Below are positions 29,955 through 40,423 of a stretch of DNA of 64,000 bases, one piece after another (positions within the stretch are counted from its first letter, which is position 1; every line of letters begins with the position of its first letter). The stretch is from contig CAJNDS010002235.1 in the NCBI GenBank assembly GCA_905221605.1, positions 60,001 through 124,000 of the forward strand, in the 5' to 3' direction. The translations under genes were made by a program, and so were the position numbers. The notes beneath the pieces were generated by a model. It made no database searches. It was not told the DNA's origin and worked only from the letters and a program-made list of their open reading frames with translations. The DNA is from Symbiodinium natans. Its lineage: Eukaryota > Sar > Dinophyceae > Suessiales > Symbiodiniaceae.

Positions 29955-30341
29955 CTACAGCTCGGAGTCTGCGACCTACTTGCGTCGATCTTGGGGCCTA
30001 AAGGTCTGCTTCCGGTCTAGGGTTTAGGGTTTAGGGTTTAGGGTGTAGGGTTTAGGGTTTAGGGTTAGGGTTTAGGGGTTTAGGGGTTTAGGGTTTCGGG
30101 TTCTAGAACCCTGTTATGCCCGAAGCTGCCCGAAGCCTTCCGTCCCAAGCTCTGTAGACACACACGACTACAGGCACCCTGCATTCAGGGATCAGAAGCC
30201 CCAACTGCCCTAACCCCTGGGAGCTCCAGTAATCCCGACATCTCCTCATCTTCAGACCCTAGACCCCCAACCCCCAAGCCCAAACCCTAAATCCCAAACC
30301 CTAAACCCTAAACCCTAAACCCTGAATCCTAAACCCTAAAC

Positions 30342-30383
30342 CCGGAGATGCGATGCCCGAACTTCGACTCCAGATATGAACTT
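30342..30383 (-). CDS. Exon of phase-consistent gene (29.9-32.9 kb)
   Basis: Acceptor CTATCTTCGTGTAG, donor GTTTAGGG. 14 codons, KFISGVEVRASHLR, phase 0 at both ends. Confidence 0.5.
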
Positions 30384-30649
30384 CTACACGAAGATAGCGG
30401 GAGGACTTCACGGGGCGTGGCGAATTTCAGTCAGTGTAGGTTCAGGATTTCGGCCTGGGGTGCTGGCTTTAGGGTTTAGACTTTTGGGCCCCTAAGCTCT
30501 AAACGAAGGCTTCAGGGTTGGCCCTAAACCCTAAACCCTAAACCCTAAACCCTAAACCCTAAACCCTAAACCCTAAACCCTATAACCCTATAACCCTATA
30601 ACCCTATAACCCTATAAACTCTAAACCCTCTAAACCCTAAACCCGAAAC

Positions 30650-30734
30650 CGTGGTCTCTTGGAGGATTCGCATCGCCGCCTCGGCAAAGGACTCATCATC
30701 ACCAGCCTTCGTGGCGTTCAAGCGGAGCCTTGGT
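30650..30734 (-). CDS. Exon of phase-consistent gene (29.9-32.9 kb)
   Basis: Acceptor TTTGGGTTCAG, donor GTTTCGGGTTTAGGG. Reads RLRLNATKAGDDESFA then EAAMRILQETT. Its first base completes the codon left by 31789-31891. Confidence 0.52.
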
Positions 30735-31788
30735 CTGAACCCAAAACTCTATTTAGGGTTTAGGGTTGAGGGTTTAGGGTTTAGGGTTTATTAGGGTTTA
30801 GGGTTTAGGCCTTGAAGACCACACCATAAATCCCTAAGGACCCGAAATCTTAGCCTCGAAGGAAAGGGAGCAAAGGGTTCACTAAAGGCTGTAGTCTTGG
30901 CCATGTTGAGTTCATGCTAGACAAAAGTATGCACCGAAAGCCCTAAACCCGAAACCCTAAACCCCAAACCCCAAACCCCAAAACCCCAAAACCCTAAACC
31001 CTCAACCCTCAACCCTCAACCCTCAACCCCAGGCCCTCTTTGCCGCTGAGGTAAGCGTAGACAAGCCCCTTGAATCCGGTTTAGGGATGTTCAGGGCCAC
31101 TTCCCCCTGCCAGGCCCCCCAGGGGCTTTAGGGTCTGAGTTGAGGGTTAGGGCTTAGCGTTTAGGGTTTAGGGTTTAGGGCTTTTGGGGTTTAGGCTTCA
31201 GGGTTTAGGGCGTCGGAGCGGCTCGAGGGTTCTTGCCACCCAAAGCATCCTCCTCGACCCCTCCACCTGTTTGCCCGAAACTCTTCTTGCCACTTTTGCT
31301 ACTACTGTGGAATAGGCACCGCATACCGTAAGAATGTCTCATACTCAACAGTGCAGTGGTTTGCGGGCTTGGGGTTTAGGGGTTAGGGTTGAGGGTGTTC
31401 ATGCAGTTTGGGGGGTAGGATGCAACAGCACATGCATCTCCTCGTAGGTGTAGTTTATGCTCCTGCTTCTGGCACTTCTGCATATGTAAGCTACCTAGTC
31501 CCGAAATCGTACGATAAGTGCGACAGGTCTCGGCAGCCCAGCAACCATAAAACAACAACAAAGGTACCGGTTTGGTTACATTAGAAGGGAAAGTCAGGGG
31601 AAAGCCTCTGGGCTAGCAAGACTACGTATAATAAGCCTACCCCACACCCCAAACCCTAAACCCTACACCCTATCCCTGAACCCTGAACCCTAAAGCCTAA
31701 ACCCCAAACTCCAAACAAACCCTAAACCAAAAGCCTAAACTCTAAACCCTAACCCTAAACCCCAAACCCTAAACCCCAAACCCTAAAC

Positions 31789-31891
31789 CCCATCCTGGCC
31801 CTCCTCGGCCGCCAGGTGGCGCCAGGCGAAGTGCCAAGCGAGGCGGCGGTGTGACTGCCGTAATCAGGGCCGTGATGAGTGGCTGCCAGTC
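31789..31891 (-). CDS. Exon of phase-consistent gene (29.9-32.9 kb)
   Basis: Acceptor CTTCTTGCCGCCAG, donor GTTTAGGG. In the required phase it reads LAATHHGPDYGSHTA then SLGTSPGATWRPRRA. Another frame (WQPLITALITAVTPP) also looks protein-like, so the frame choice rests on phase. Confidence 0.45.
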
Positions 31892-32107
31892 CTGGCGGCA
31901 AGAAGCCCGGGTGGGTTTAGGGTTTAGGGTTTAGGGTTTAGGGTTTAGGGTTTAGGGTTTAGGGTTTAGGGTTTAGGGTTTAGGGTTTAGCATGTTCGAT
32001 GGCTTTTTTGGGGGTTTGGCACAGGCTCTCGGGGAGGATTGGAAGGAAGTTTTCTGAAGGTCAAAACAGTGCAGGAAATCCTGAACTCTAAAACCTAAAC
32101 CCTAAAC

Positions 32108-32151
32108 CCTGGGAAATCCCTGACCTCAAGAAAACACCCGTGTCACCGCAT
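32108..32151 (-). CDS. Exon of phase-consistent gene (29.9-32.9 kb)
   Basis: Acceptor AACCACGCAG, donor GTTTAGGG. Reads CGDTGVFLRSGISQ; its first A completes CAA left by the 32255 exon. Confidence 0.48.
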
Positions 32152-32254
32152 CTGCGTGGTTGCAGGACCGGTGGAACCACAGAGGCAAACCCTAAACCCT
32201 AAACCCTAAGCCCTAAACCCTAAACCCTAAACCCAAATCCTAAACCCTAAACTC

Positions 32255-32364
32255 TGAAAGTGAAGGCAGCGGATCAAAGCAGAATCCTCCCAAGCCCAGC
32301 GCAAGCCCTCCCAGAGTTCGTCCTTCCAGGGCCCCAGAGCCTCTTGGGCCTCCTGTGCTTCTTT
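32255..32364 (-). CDS. Exon of phase-consistent gene (29.9-32.9 kb)
   Basis: Acceptor CCAAGCCCAG; the donor fits GAGTTTAGGG (GA type). Reads KEAQEAQEALGPWKD then ELWEGLRWAWEDSAL and IRCLHF, a convincing Trp-rich helical stretch. Confidence 0.65.
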
Positions 32365-32772
32365 CTGGGCTTGGATTTGGGGTTTAGGGTTTAGGGTTTA
32401 GGGTTTAGGGTTCAGGATTCAGGGTTACGGGTTCAGGGCTGTAAGTAGGGTTTCTTCTCGCTGGTTCTTCATGCTGCTGGGAGTGCAGCGATTGGACTAA
32501 TTTTGGAGAGATTTTCGGGGTTTAGGGTTATATTTAGGGGTTTAGGGGTGTTGCGTTTTAGGGTTTAGGGGCTGGGGCTTGTAAGGTTCAGGGCTGAGGG
32601 TGAGTCCTGATTCCCTATGTGGGGTTCTAGGAAAATGTAGAACCCCTTATTTAGAGCCCACACAAGGATACATGCTACCGAAACCCCCCCGATCTGCGAA
32701 AGAGAAAGGTTTGGGGTTTCAGAGTTCGGGATTCGGTGAAAGCGCGTGAGCTTGGAACCCGAAGCCCCACAC

Positions 32773-32850
32773 CCCTAGCACTACTCGTGCTGCTTGCAGA
32801 TTGTCCGCTGCACAAAGGAACGTCAAATAGGAAGACACCCGAACGTAGCC
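32773..32850 (-). CDS. Exon of phase-consistent gene (29.9-32.9 kb)
   Basis: Acceptor TTTTGAGTTCAG, donor GTGTGGGG. 26 codons, GYVRVSSYLTFLCAA then DNLQAARVVLG; phase 0 into KEAQEAQ. Ankyrin-like flavour but too short to call. Confidence 0.58.
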
Positions 32851-33049
32851 CTGAACTCAAAAGTGATCAGTGCTACAACGTAACCCAATAAAAAGCCTAG
32901 AGCCCTAAATTGGGCCCTAAACCATAAAACCTATAAACTCAAATCCCTTTACCCCCGCGCTTTCTGGAAACCTGCCATACATCTCAGAGTCTACGGAAGT
33001 GTGGTTCCAGGAGTTTAAGGGGGTAGGCTTTAAAGTGCTGAGCCTATTT

Positions 33050-33190
33050 TTTTGGGATCCCCCAAAAAAGGGAACAGTAATCAGAGAACGCCCATCTCTG
33101 GGGGGTTTCCGAAAATAGGGGCGCCTTATTGGGAATCCTACTATTTGGGGTCTACATTAGAGGTCCCTTATCTTCGCAAACCCCAATCTC
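33050..33190. repeat. Palindromic element family 4 (CTACTATTTGGGG)
   Basis: Shares TTTCCGAAAATAGGGG, CCTTATTGGGAATCCTACT and ATTTGGGG with copies at about 29385-29515, 35785-35880, 39590-39715 and 59768-59850. Ends are mutually inverted (CGCAAACCCCAAT against ATTGGGGGTTT-type). Confidence 0.7.
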
Positions 33191-33494
33191 CTCGAAGAGC
33201 CCACCCAAAAACTACAGAGTACCGAGATCGTCGCTCTGAGGTTCTCTAGGTCTAGCAGTGTTTCGCCTAGTCCAGGGACGTAGCTTCAGACCCTAGAAAC
33301 CCTGAACCCTAAATCTCCCCGGCCGAAATGTCAAGCATACGATTCGAAACTTTGGGCGTAGGCCTTGTTAGAGGGTGACACTACACCCTAAACCCTAAAC
33401 CCTAAACCCTTAGAGATTCGGAGGATGTGCAGCGACCTTTGAGGGTTTTGCGGGTTAGGGCCGAGCAATCTGTGCTAAGGGTATAATTAGGGCT

Positions 33495-33660
33495 CTACTT
33501 TGGAGGATCACGGGACTCAGTAAGCAGGGTTTCGGGTTTAGGGCTAGGGTTTAGGAGGATCATGGGACTTAGTAAGCAGGTTTATAAGTGATTGTAACTA
33601 AAGTTGCCCGAATGATTCTGATAACCCTACTTGATAGGTCCCCTGATCCTTTAAGTAGGC
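33495..33660. repeat. Palindromic element family 2 (ACTTAGTAAG)
   Basis: GGATCATGGGACTTAGTAAGCAGG faces CCTACTTGATAGGTCCCCTGATCC. Relatives: about 17316-17420 with 17505-17560, and 37610-37735, the last with a nearly perfect stem (GACTTAGTAAGTAGGG type). The 33667-33721 exon-like segment abuts this copy. Confidence 0.75.
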
Positions 33661-33666
33661 GATCAC

Positions 33667-33721
33667 GGAAGGCCTCGGACATTGCCGCCAGCGCGCAGGA
33701 GCACCGCAAAACCAACTCCGT
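33667..33721 (-). CDS. Candidate exon
   Basis: Acceptor TTTTCTCTGCTCAG (strong pyrimidine tract), donor GTGATCGCC. Reads TELVLRCSCALAAMS then EAF. A family 2 palindrome follows, as expected for an introner-derived intron. Confidence 0.5.
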
Positions 33722-34384
33722 CTGAGCAGAGAAAATCTCACACAGGGCCCCTCCTACACCCAAACATTCGGGGGGGTGGACCAAAAAAAACCATAGCGGA
33801 GGAGGGCCTGGGTGGGGATAGAGGCTCCGAAATGCTTGAAACCAGGCTTTTTTGGTTCTTAGGAATCGATATACCCTCTAAAAAACACATACGTAGTTGT
33901 CAAAATTATGGCCCCTTTCTGCGTACCTTGAATATTAGGTGCCGTATTAGATTAAGGACAACCACTCACATAAAGATTAAGGACCCCCAAGAAACCATAA
34001 TTTTGACAACCGCTCACATAAAGATACACACATGGCCCTAAACCCTAAACCCTAAGCCCTAAGCCCTAAACCCTAAACAGGGCTAGCCGACTCGCAGAAA
34101 CATGGTTCTAGACAGAACGATCAACCGAAAAGCAATCTACGCCTTAAAGCCATAAAGCCCAACACCCCAAGCTCTAAGCCCTACTAACCTTATAAACCCT
34201 AAACCCCATCGGAACAGGAGACAGCCTGCTACTGGTTCTTAGTAGGGAATGGTTCCCTAACCCTAACCCTAAACCCGAGCGCCCAATCCCTGATAAAGGT
34301 ACATACAGGGGGATATGATGCAGACTCAATCAACCCCCCGTGCCCCCTCTCCCCCCTCCCTCTCCCCCCCCTCCGCCGCCAAAC

Positions 34385-34437
34385 TTCGCTGAGGAGCCGC
34401 CAGGTGAAGGGGAGCTTCTGTGGCAAGGCGGCCATGC
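34385..34437 (-). CDS. Candidate exon
   Basis: Acceptor CGGATCAAG, donor GTTTGGCGG. Reads MAALPQKLPFTWRLL then SE. The Met could be an initiator. Confidence 0.5.
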
Positions 34438-34439
34438 CT

Positions 34440-36600
34440 TGATCCGAGCCCAATGCTTGAAGTTTGTAGAAGGGGTTTGAGGTTTAAGGTTTAGGGGCCT
34501 CAGGGGTTTTAGGGATTACAAGGGTTTATAAGGGGTTCGAGGTTTGGGGTTTAGGGGTAGGGTTTTTAGGGGGGTTTGACGTCTTGGGTAATTGTTTGAG
34601 GTTTAGGGTTTGGGGCTTTGGAGGTTTGAGAGGTTCAGAGCTTGGTGCTTCTATCCATTATGGTGGCATACTTTGTAGGATTCAGGGCTGAGGGTTCGGA
34701 TCTGGGGCCCTAAGCCCCCAAAACCCCTAAGTCCTAAGCACTAAAACCCCCAAACCCCCAAAGCTCTCACCCCTCAAACCTCCGACGCCCGAACCCCTAA
34801 ACAAAAGCCTAAGTGCCGAAGCTCACAAAAGCCCCCAAACAAAACCCAAACCCAAAAACGACAGAAAGCTCAACACCCACCTTCCCTCCTCGCCCCCCTC
34901 CCTCCCCCTCCTCTCCCTCCGCCTCAATCCCCCTGCCCCCGACAAAAAGCAACAAAAACAACTAAGAACCCTAAACCCTAAGCAATAAACTCTAAGCCCT
35001 AAACCCTAAACCCCAAACCCTAAACCCTAAGCCAGGGACTCCAAACCCTAGACCCTAGACCCTAAACCCCAAACCCTCAACCCCAAACCCTAAACCCTAA
35101 ACCCCAAACCCCAAATCCCAAACCCCAAATCCCAAACCCTGAACCCCAAACCCTAAACCCTAAACACCAAATCCTCAACCCCAAACCCTAAACCCTAAAC
35201 CCCAAGCCCTAAACCCCAAAACCCCAAACCCTAAACCCTAAACCCCAAACACCAAACCCCAAACCCTAAACCCCAAACCCCAAACCCCAAACCCTAAACC
35301 CTAAACCCCAAACCCTAAACCCAAAACCCCAAACCCTAAACCCTAACCCTAAACCCCAAACCCCAAACCCTAAACCCTAAACCCCAAGCCCTACACCCTA
35401 ACCCTGAACCCTAAACACTAAACTATTTAGCTGCCAGGTGGCGCTTCGCGGACCCCTGCCGGCGAGGAGGGCTGCCCAAGGAGGGCCCATATGGCTGGTT
35501 GCAGCCTTGAGGGCGTTTAGGGCTTCGGGCTTCGGGTTTAGGGTTTAGGGCTTAGGGTTGCGGCTTTTGGGTTTTAGGGTCGCCCGCGGAGCCATGGGTT
35601 TTTTGGAGGGTTTTGGGGCTTAGAAATCGAGGTGTCCATGAAAGTTTAGGGGAGGGTGTAGTTAGGAGAACAACTAATAGTTCCTCACTTAGACCTGCAA
35701 TACAAACAATCTACCTCAGTAAACACCAATTTGGTTGGAAACATGCCCTGGGACTTTGTATAGTTAGCAAGGCTGACACATGGGGGTTTACAAAAGGGAC
35801 CCCTAAAATAACCCCCCCCAATAGTAGGATTCCCTTCTAATAAGGTCCCCAGAAGGTACCCCGAAATTCGGAAACCCCTACATGATAAACCCTAAACCCT
35901 AAACTCTAACCCTAAACCCTGAACCCTGACTCCTAAACCCTAAACCCTAAACCCTAAATTCCTAAGAAGGCCGTAGACAAGGCGGCGCCTCTTTCCAAAC
36001 AGCTCCGCCAGCTCGCGGAGACCGGGGTGCGGGCCTGCGGGCTTACTGGGAGATTCATGGGTTTAGGGTTTAGGGTTAGGGTTTAGGGTTTAGGGTTTAG
36101 GGTTTAGGGTTTAGGGTTTAGGGTTTAGGGTTTAGGGTTTAGGGTTTAGGGTTTAGGGTTTAGGGTTTAGGGTTTAGGGTTTAGGGTTTAGGGTTTAGGG
36201 TTTAGGGTTACTTATTAACCACTTGTGAATGTACTTAGAACAGACTTATAAGCCCCTTAAGTGCCGAATATGGTTAGAGTACAGTTATAAGTACAGTTAT
36301 AGTTGGTGAATAAGTACCATGAACCTCCAAGCAGGGGTTTAGGGGTTAGGTTGAAGGCATTTATAGGGTAAGCAAGGGTACGGTTTGGGCATTTAAGTTT
36401 TATCGGGCGTTGGGACCTGAGTTTGTGGAGGGGTTCATGGGGCTATTTAAACAAAGGGGTTCTATAGGGTTTAGGGTTTAGGGCTAGGGTTTAGGGTTCA
36501 GGGTTCTGATAGGGCTTTGAGAAGGCTGACAGGGTTTGAGTGGTTTGGAGCTGGAAGATTCATTCAGCCCCCCCCGGAACCCTAGACCCTATACATCAGC
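34440..36600. other. Repeat-rich stretch with two unresolved islands
   Basis: Mixed CCCCAAA/CCCTAAA arrays (about 34960-35420) and a long TTTAGGG array (36059-36208). Islands at 35425-35518 and 35955-36058 are open on both strands (plus KAVDKAAPLSKQLRQL or minus GLRELAELFGKRRRL), so I do not choose. Palindromic families 4 and 3 lie at 35785-35880 and 36215-36335. Confidence 0.5.
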
Positions 36601-36603
36601 CAC

Positions 36604-36664
36604 CTTCTGTGGACGGCAGAAGCCGTAGCAGATCGTAGACATGCTCCAGGAGATCCAATTGCTC
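36604..36664 (-). CDS. Candidate exon
   Basis: Acceptor TTTCTCTGCAAG, donor GTGGCTGATG. Reads EQLDLLEHVYDLLRL then LPSTE, amphipathic helix. Continues in phase from 37121-37176. Confidence 0.55.
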
Positions 36665-37120
36665 CTTGCAGAGAAAGCCGCGTGGGGTTTAGGGTTCTTG
36701 GGTTTGTGTTGGGTCTTTATGGGATTTCTTAGGGCTCGTAGACTTTGTAGGGTTTGGAGGATTTTGTAGGGCTAGTACGGAATGAAAGTGTTAGGGTTCC
36801 GTCCAGTTCGGGCTTGCAGAAGCTCTGTTCCTGCAGGGGCCTGCAGATGGTTTCGGGCTGAACCCAAGACCTTGTCAACCCCTAACAGGGAGGGGGGAGG
36901 GGGGAAAGCGAGAGGGAGGCCGCCAGGCCCCTGCCTCACAGACCTTCAACCCTAAACCCTCCCTGTGGGTTGGAGGGAAACCCTCAACACAAAACCCGAG
37001 GCAGGAGAAGCAGAGGTCCTTGCTATAATGCGGCCCCTTATCGTAAGTTTCCCCGAAAGAACGGACAAGAATTCAGATGAGTTCTGATTTAAGGGCCTCT
37101 GAAGACCCGGAACCCCTCAC

Positions 37121-37176
37121 CACATCTCCTCGCAACTTCTGAAGGGGGTCTGCAAGAGTGACGAAGAGGTCGGCTA
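37121..37176 (-). CDS. Candidate exon
   Basis: Acceptor CCTTTGTTGAAG, donor GTGAGGGG. Reads ADLFVTLADPLQKLR then GDV. Confidence 0.55.
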
Positions 37177-37289
37177 CTTCAACAAAGGGCCTCTAACGCT
37201 GAACCCGAGACCCCCCTGAACCCGTCGTGGGTGTGGGGGCGCTGTACCTCAAAGCCTCGGCCCAGCCTGGGATGCTCATGAAATCTACT

Positions 37290-37440
37290 TCGAGGTTCAT
37301 AGTACCTATGAACCAAATCATGAGTGTACTTATAAGTGTAGTTGCAACTGTAATAGGGCACTTAAGGGGCTCATAAGTGGGTTATAAGTACAGTTATGCT
37401 TGGTTAGTAAGTACCATGAACCTCCAAGTATAGGAGTTCA
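37290..37440. repeat. Palindromic element family 3 (CTTGGAGGTTCATG)
   Basis: GAGGTTCATAGTACCTATGAA near 37295 and GGTTAGTAAGTACCATGAACC near 37397 enclose an interior with GGCACTTAAGGGGCTCATAA. Relatives: 36215-36335, 53465-53525, 57375-57475, 61155-61255. Confidence 0.75.
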
Positions 37441-37507
37441 AGGCAACGAAGTGAGTACGGTTGGGGCAGGGGTGGAGGCGGAGCTGTGGTGGGGGAGGTA
37501 AGAGTAC

Positions 37508-37545
37508 CTCCAGGCAACGCTAGGCACCTGAATCTTGGCCTTCAC
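37508..37545 (-). CDS. Candidate exon
   Basis: Acceptor AGACCCTCCAG, donor GTACTCTTACC. Reads VKAKIQVPSVAW. Confidence 0.42.
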
Positions 37546-37774
37546 CTGGAGGGTCTAGGGTTTCGGGTTTAGGGTTTAGTATAGGTTTGGGTTTAATTAC
37601 TAAATTTAAAAGGATCTGGGGATTTAGTAAGTAGGGTTATAAGTAGGGCAACTACTGATACAATTACTTATAACCCCAAATTAGGGCACTTAACACCCTA
37701 CTTACTAAGTCTCGCGATCCTCCAAGTACACATCAGCAGCTGACCGACTGTCTCCAGGAGGCAAAAGCACAAAC

Positions 37775-37831
37775 CCTTGAGGATGGCGATGCCGACGCTT
37801 CAGGTTCGGGGCCCTTACTTCCCAGGCCTTG
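37775..37831 (-). CDS. Candidate exon, strand uncertain
   Basis: Minus: between TCTGAACAG and GTTTGTGC, QGLGSKGPEPEASAS then PSSR, 19 codons joining 37545 in phase. Plus strand from GTCTCCAG is also open (EAKAQTLEDGDADAS). Confidence 0.35.
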
Positions 37832-37955
37832 CTGTTCAGACTTATGCAATGTCTGGGCCGAAGCCCTAGAGCCCTCTGACTCTTTCAACCCCCACAAACC
37901 CTAAACCCTAAACCCTAAACCCTAAACCCTAAACCCTAAACCCTAAACCCTAAAC

Positions 37956-38050
37956 GCTGCGTCCTTGTCTGGGAATCGTACCACCGGGCTGTGGGCTGAA
38001 TCGGCGGAGCCTTCGGAACAGCAAGGCTTCCCCATTTGTCCTCTACACCC
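37956..38050 (-). CDS. Candidate exon
   Basis: Acceptor TGTGAATCTCAG, donor GTTTAGGG. Reads GQMGKPCCSEGSADS then AHSPVVRFPDKDAA. Confidence 0.5.
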
Positions 38051-38369
38051 CTGAGATTCACATGAATCTAACTTAGGTGTGCAATATGTCATCGGGATTG
38101 AACTAGTTAGGCGTGGGAGGGTGCAGGCTTCCAAAGGCATATTAGGGTTTGGGGGCCGCAAAATCAATTTATTTTCGGGTTTGGGGTTGGGATGGATGGA
38201 CTTGAGCACCGACGCCTTCTTACTTCTTTCTACGTCCCACAAAACTGTTGAGTGGCAAACCCTAAGCTCCAGGGCCTAAACCCTTCATGGCTTAAGCTCG
38301 AGGGTTGGGTGGGTTCTCTGCATGATGGGCCCCTTCTTTTTTTTTTGGGGGGGGGGTCGCATGAAATAC

Positions 38370-38419
38370 CCAGCCTTAGCCAGATTACGGAGGACTATGC
38401 TCTGAGGTTTGTGCAGAAC
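38370..38419 (-). CDS. Candidate exon
   Basis: Acceptor ATCTGCTCAG, donor GTATTTCATG. Reads VLHKPQSIVLRNLAK. Confidence 0.48.
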
Positions 38420-38574
38420 CTGAGCAGATCCCGAACTCCCCCAAATCCCCTTCTGAATAAATTTCTTAGCCCCCCACAGAGCAACCTCGAAATCCTAAAC
38501 CTGAAGCCTCTGTAAACCTTTAGGGTTTAGGGTTTGGGGTTTAGGGTTTAAGGTTTCAGCCATTAACCCCACAC

Positions 38575-38667
38575 TTTCCACAGCCCTGCCTTCTTTGGGC
38601 ACCCACATCGCGGGCGCCAGCGCGCCCAGGAGCTGTGGCAGGTAACCCGGCAGCGCCAGCGGCCCTC
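38575..38667 (-). CDS. Candidate exon
   Basis: Acceptor CCCTAAACCTACCAG, itself derived from telomere repeats; donor GTGTGGGG. Reads GPLALPGYLPQLLGA then LAPAMWVPKEGRAVE. Confidence 0.55.
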
Positions 38668-39876
38668 CTGGTAGGTTTAGGGTTTAGGGTTTAGGGTTTG
38701 GGGTTTAGGGTTTGGGGTTTAGGGTTTAGGGTTTAGGGTTGAGGGTTTGGGGTTTAGGGTTTAGGGTCTAAGGCCGATCGGGTTGGGGGAGTTGGGGGTT
38801 TGGGGATTTGGGGTTTAGGGGTTTAGGGTTTACGGTTTCGGTCGGTTTGGGGATTCTTGGGACTTGTTTTTGCGGAGGGGGGGGGGGATTCAGGGATATA
38901 GGGTTTGGAGGTTTAAGGTGTGGAGGGTTGGGGGTTCGGCGTAGGGTTTCTTCAAGGGCTGAGTGTAGAGGGCTCAGGGTGTTGGAGGGTTTGGAGTTGG
39001 GGTGCTTTGCATGGGTGCCTCGTCTTGCTCTGATTTGCAGCTTCAGCTTTTGGAGACAACTCGGGTTGGTATGGTGTCTTCTGTACTGCTGTGGGTTGTT
39101 TGAAGTGGTCAAAACTTGGCCTCGGCATTGCGACCTTTCTGAGACTATATGTAGATGACAGCACTGAGTCAGCAACGGGCTCGATGGCCATATTGGGGTG
39201 GACGGGGGAAGGACCAGACGCCTGGATTCCGCCGAGAAGAAGTTCAGCTAGTGTCGGCAGTCGAACCTGATGGCCTCAAGCTGTGTACGCCCCACATCCT
39301 TGTAGTAAGGCCTTCAAGCCTTACGTTCAACAACCCCCCCCCCCCCCCCAAAGAGTCAGTGCACCGATATCGTATCTACACTCTGGCCCTGAGGCTACTA
39401 TACATAGGAACTGCTTTAGGCTGCGTTAATGTGGGTTGGTGGTTTCGGTCCACACCCTAAACCCTAGCCCGAAACCCGAAACCCCAACAGCCTTGGCTTT
39501 GCCGGGAGAACGAGGCCAGCAGTGGCTTCTGGCAGGCGCTTCTTACCCTAAACGTGAGCGTACATCTTCAGGGCTTAGGGTTTGGGTTCCAAAAAATACT
39601 TGGGCCTCACAATACCTACTCTTCGTCAAGACGGTGTGGGGGCATAGAAACGATAGGGGGGTTTGCGAAAATAAAGGACAAGGACTCCAATAAGGTACCC
39701 CTAATTTCGGAAACCCTCATATGGTTAACAGTCTCGTGTGCCCGCGGGTGAGGTGTGAGTGCTTCTATGCGTTTACACGGGTCAAATGGAAGCGGTTTAG
39801 GGTTTAGGGTTTAGGGTTTAGGGTTTGGGGTTTAGGGTTTAGGGTTTAGGGTTTAGGGTTTGCTTGCTTGCTTAAC

Positions 39877-39956
39877 AGGCGTGTGGATCGTTGCAGCGTG
39901 CTTCCTTCAGGGTGTTGCAATCGGGCTTCCGGCTGAACATCTCCCTGGGTCCCGCT
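39877..39956 (-). CDS. Candidate exon
   Basis: Acceptor TTGACTCTCCAG, donor GTTAAGCAAGC. Reads SGTQGDVQPEARLQH then PEGSTLQRSTRL. The plus strand is open as well. Confidence 0.42.
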
Positions 39957-40322
39957 CTGGAGAGTCAAGTATACCACGCTTGCTCATGGCAAGAATCTCA
40001 GAAGCTTAAACCACAGCCTCAAACCTTAAAGCACAGAACCTCAGCACCTACAAGCCCTACAGGCCCGATATACACCTATTAACCCTGTAAATGTATAAGT
40101 TCTGACCTTGAAGCCTAAATCTTGAATGGCAAAGCCGCGGACCTTCAACCCCCAAAACCCAGTTTGGGGCCACCCCGTACCCCTCGCCCCCACACCCTAA
40201 ACCCTTAAACCCGCCAAACCCCTAAACCCCCTAAAACCGGAAACCCCCCTAAACCCTGAACCCTAAACCCTAAGCCCTTATAAGCCCTAAACCCTAAACC
40301 CTAAACCCGAAACCCCGTAAAC

Positions 40323-40421
40323 TCTAAGCCGGGGAGCCACTGCGCAGCGCAGCGCCGAGGGCCCCTGCGCCGCTGCGAACTCGCGCGTGGCGCGCGCAAA
40401 GACCTCGGAGGCTCGGGACAT
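40323..40421 (-). CDS. Candidate exon in GC-rich island
   Basis: Reads MSRASEVFARATREF then AAAQGPSALRCAVAP, followed by donor GTTTACGGGG. Either the Met at 40421 initiates or the exon starts at 40403 after CTCCGAG. Confidence 0.52.
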
Positions 40422-40423
40422 GG

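Noticed and set aside
35425-36058. Assigning a strand to the islands at 35.4 and 35.95 kb
   Set aside because: Both strands are open with acceptable splice sites; an acceptor such as TTACAG read backwards resembles a donor, so splice sites do not decide.
38760-39350. Plus-strand 116-codon and minus-strand 135-codon frames
   Set aside because: Both cover degenerate TTTAGGG-like sequence; the MAIEPVADSVLSS frame near 39.19 kb may be a real start but has no support beyond being open.
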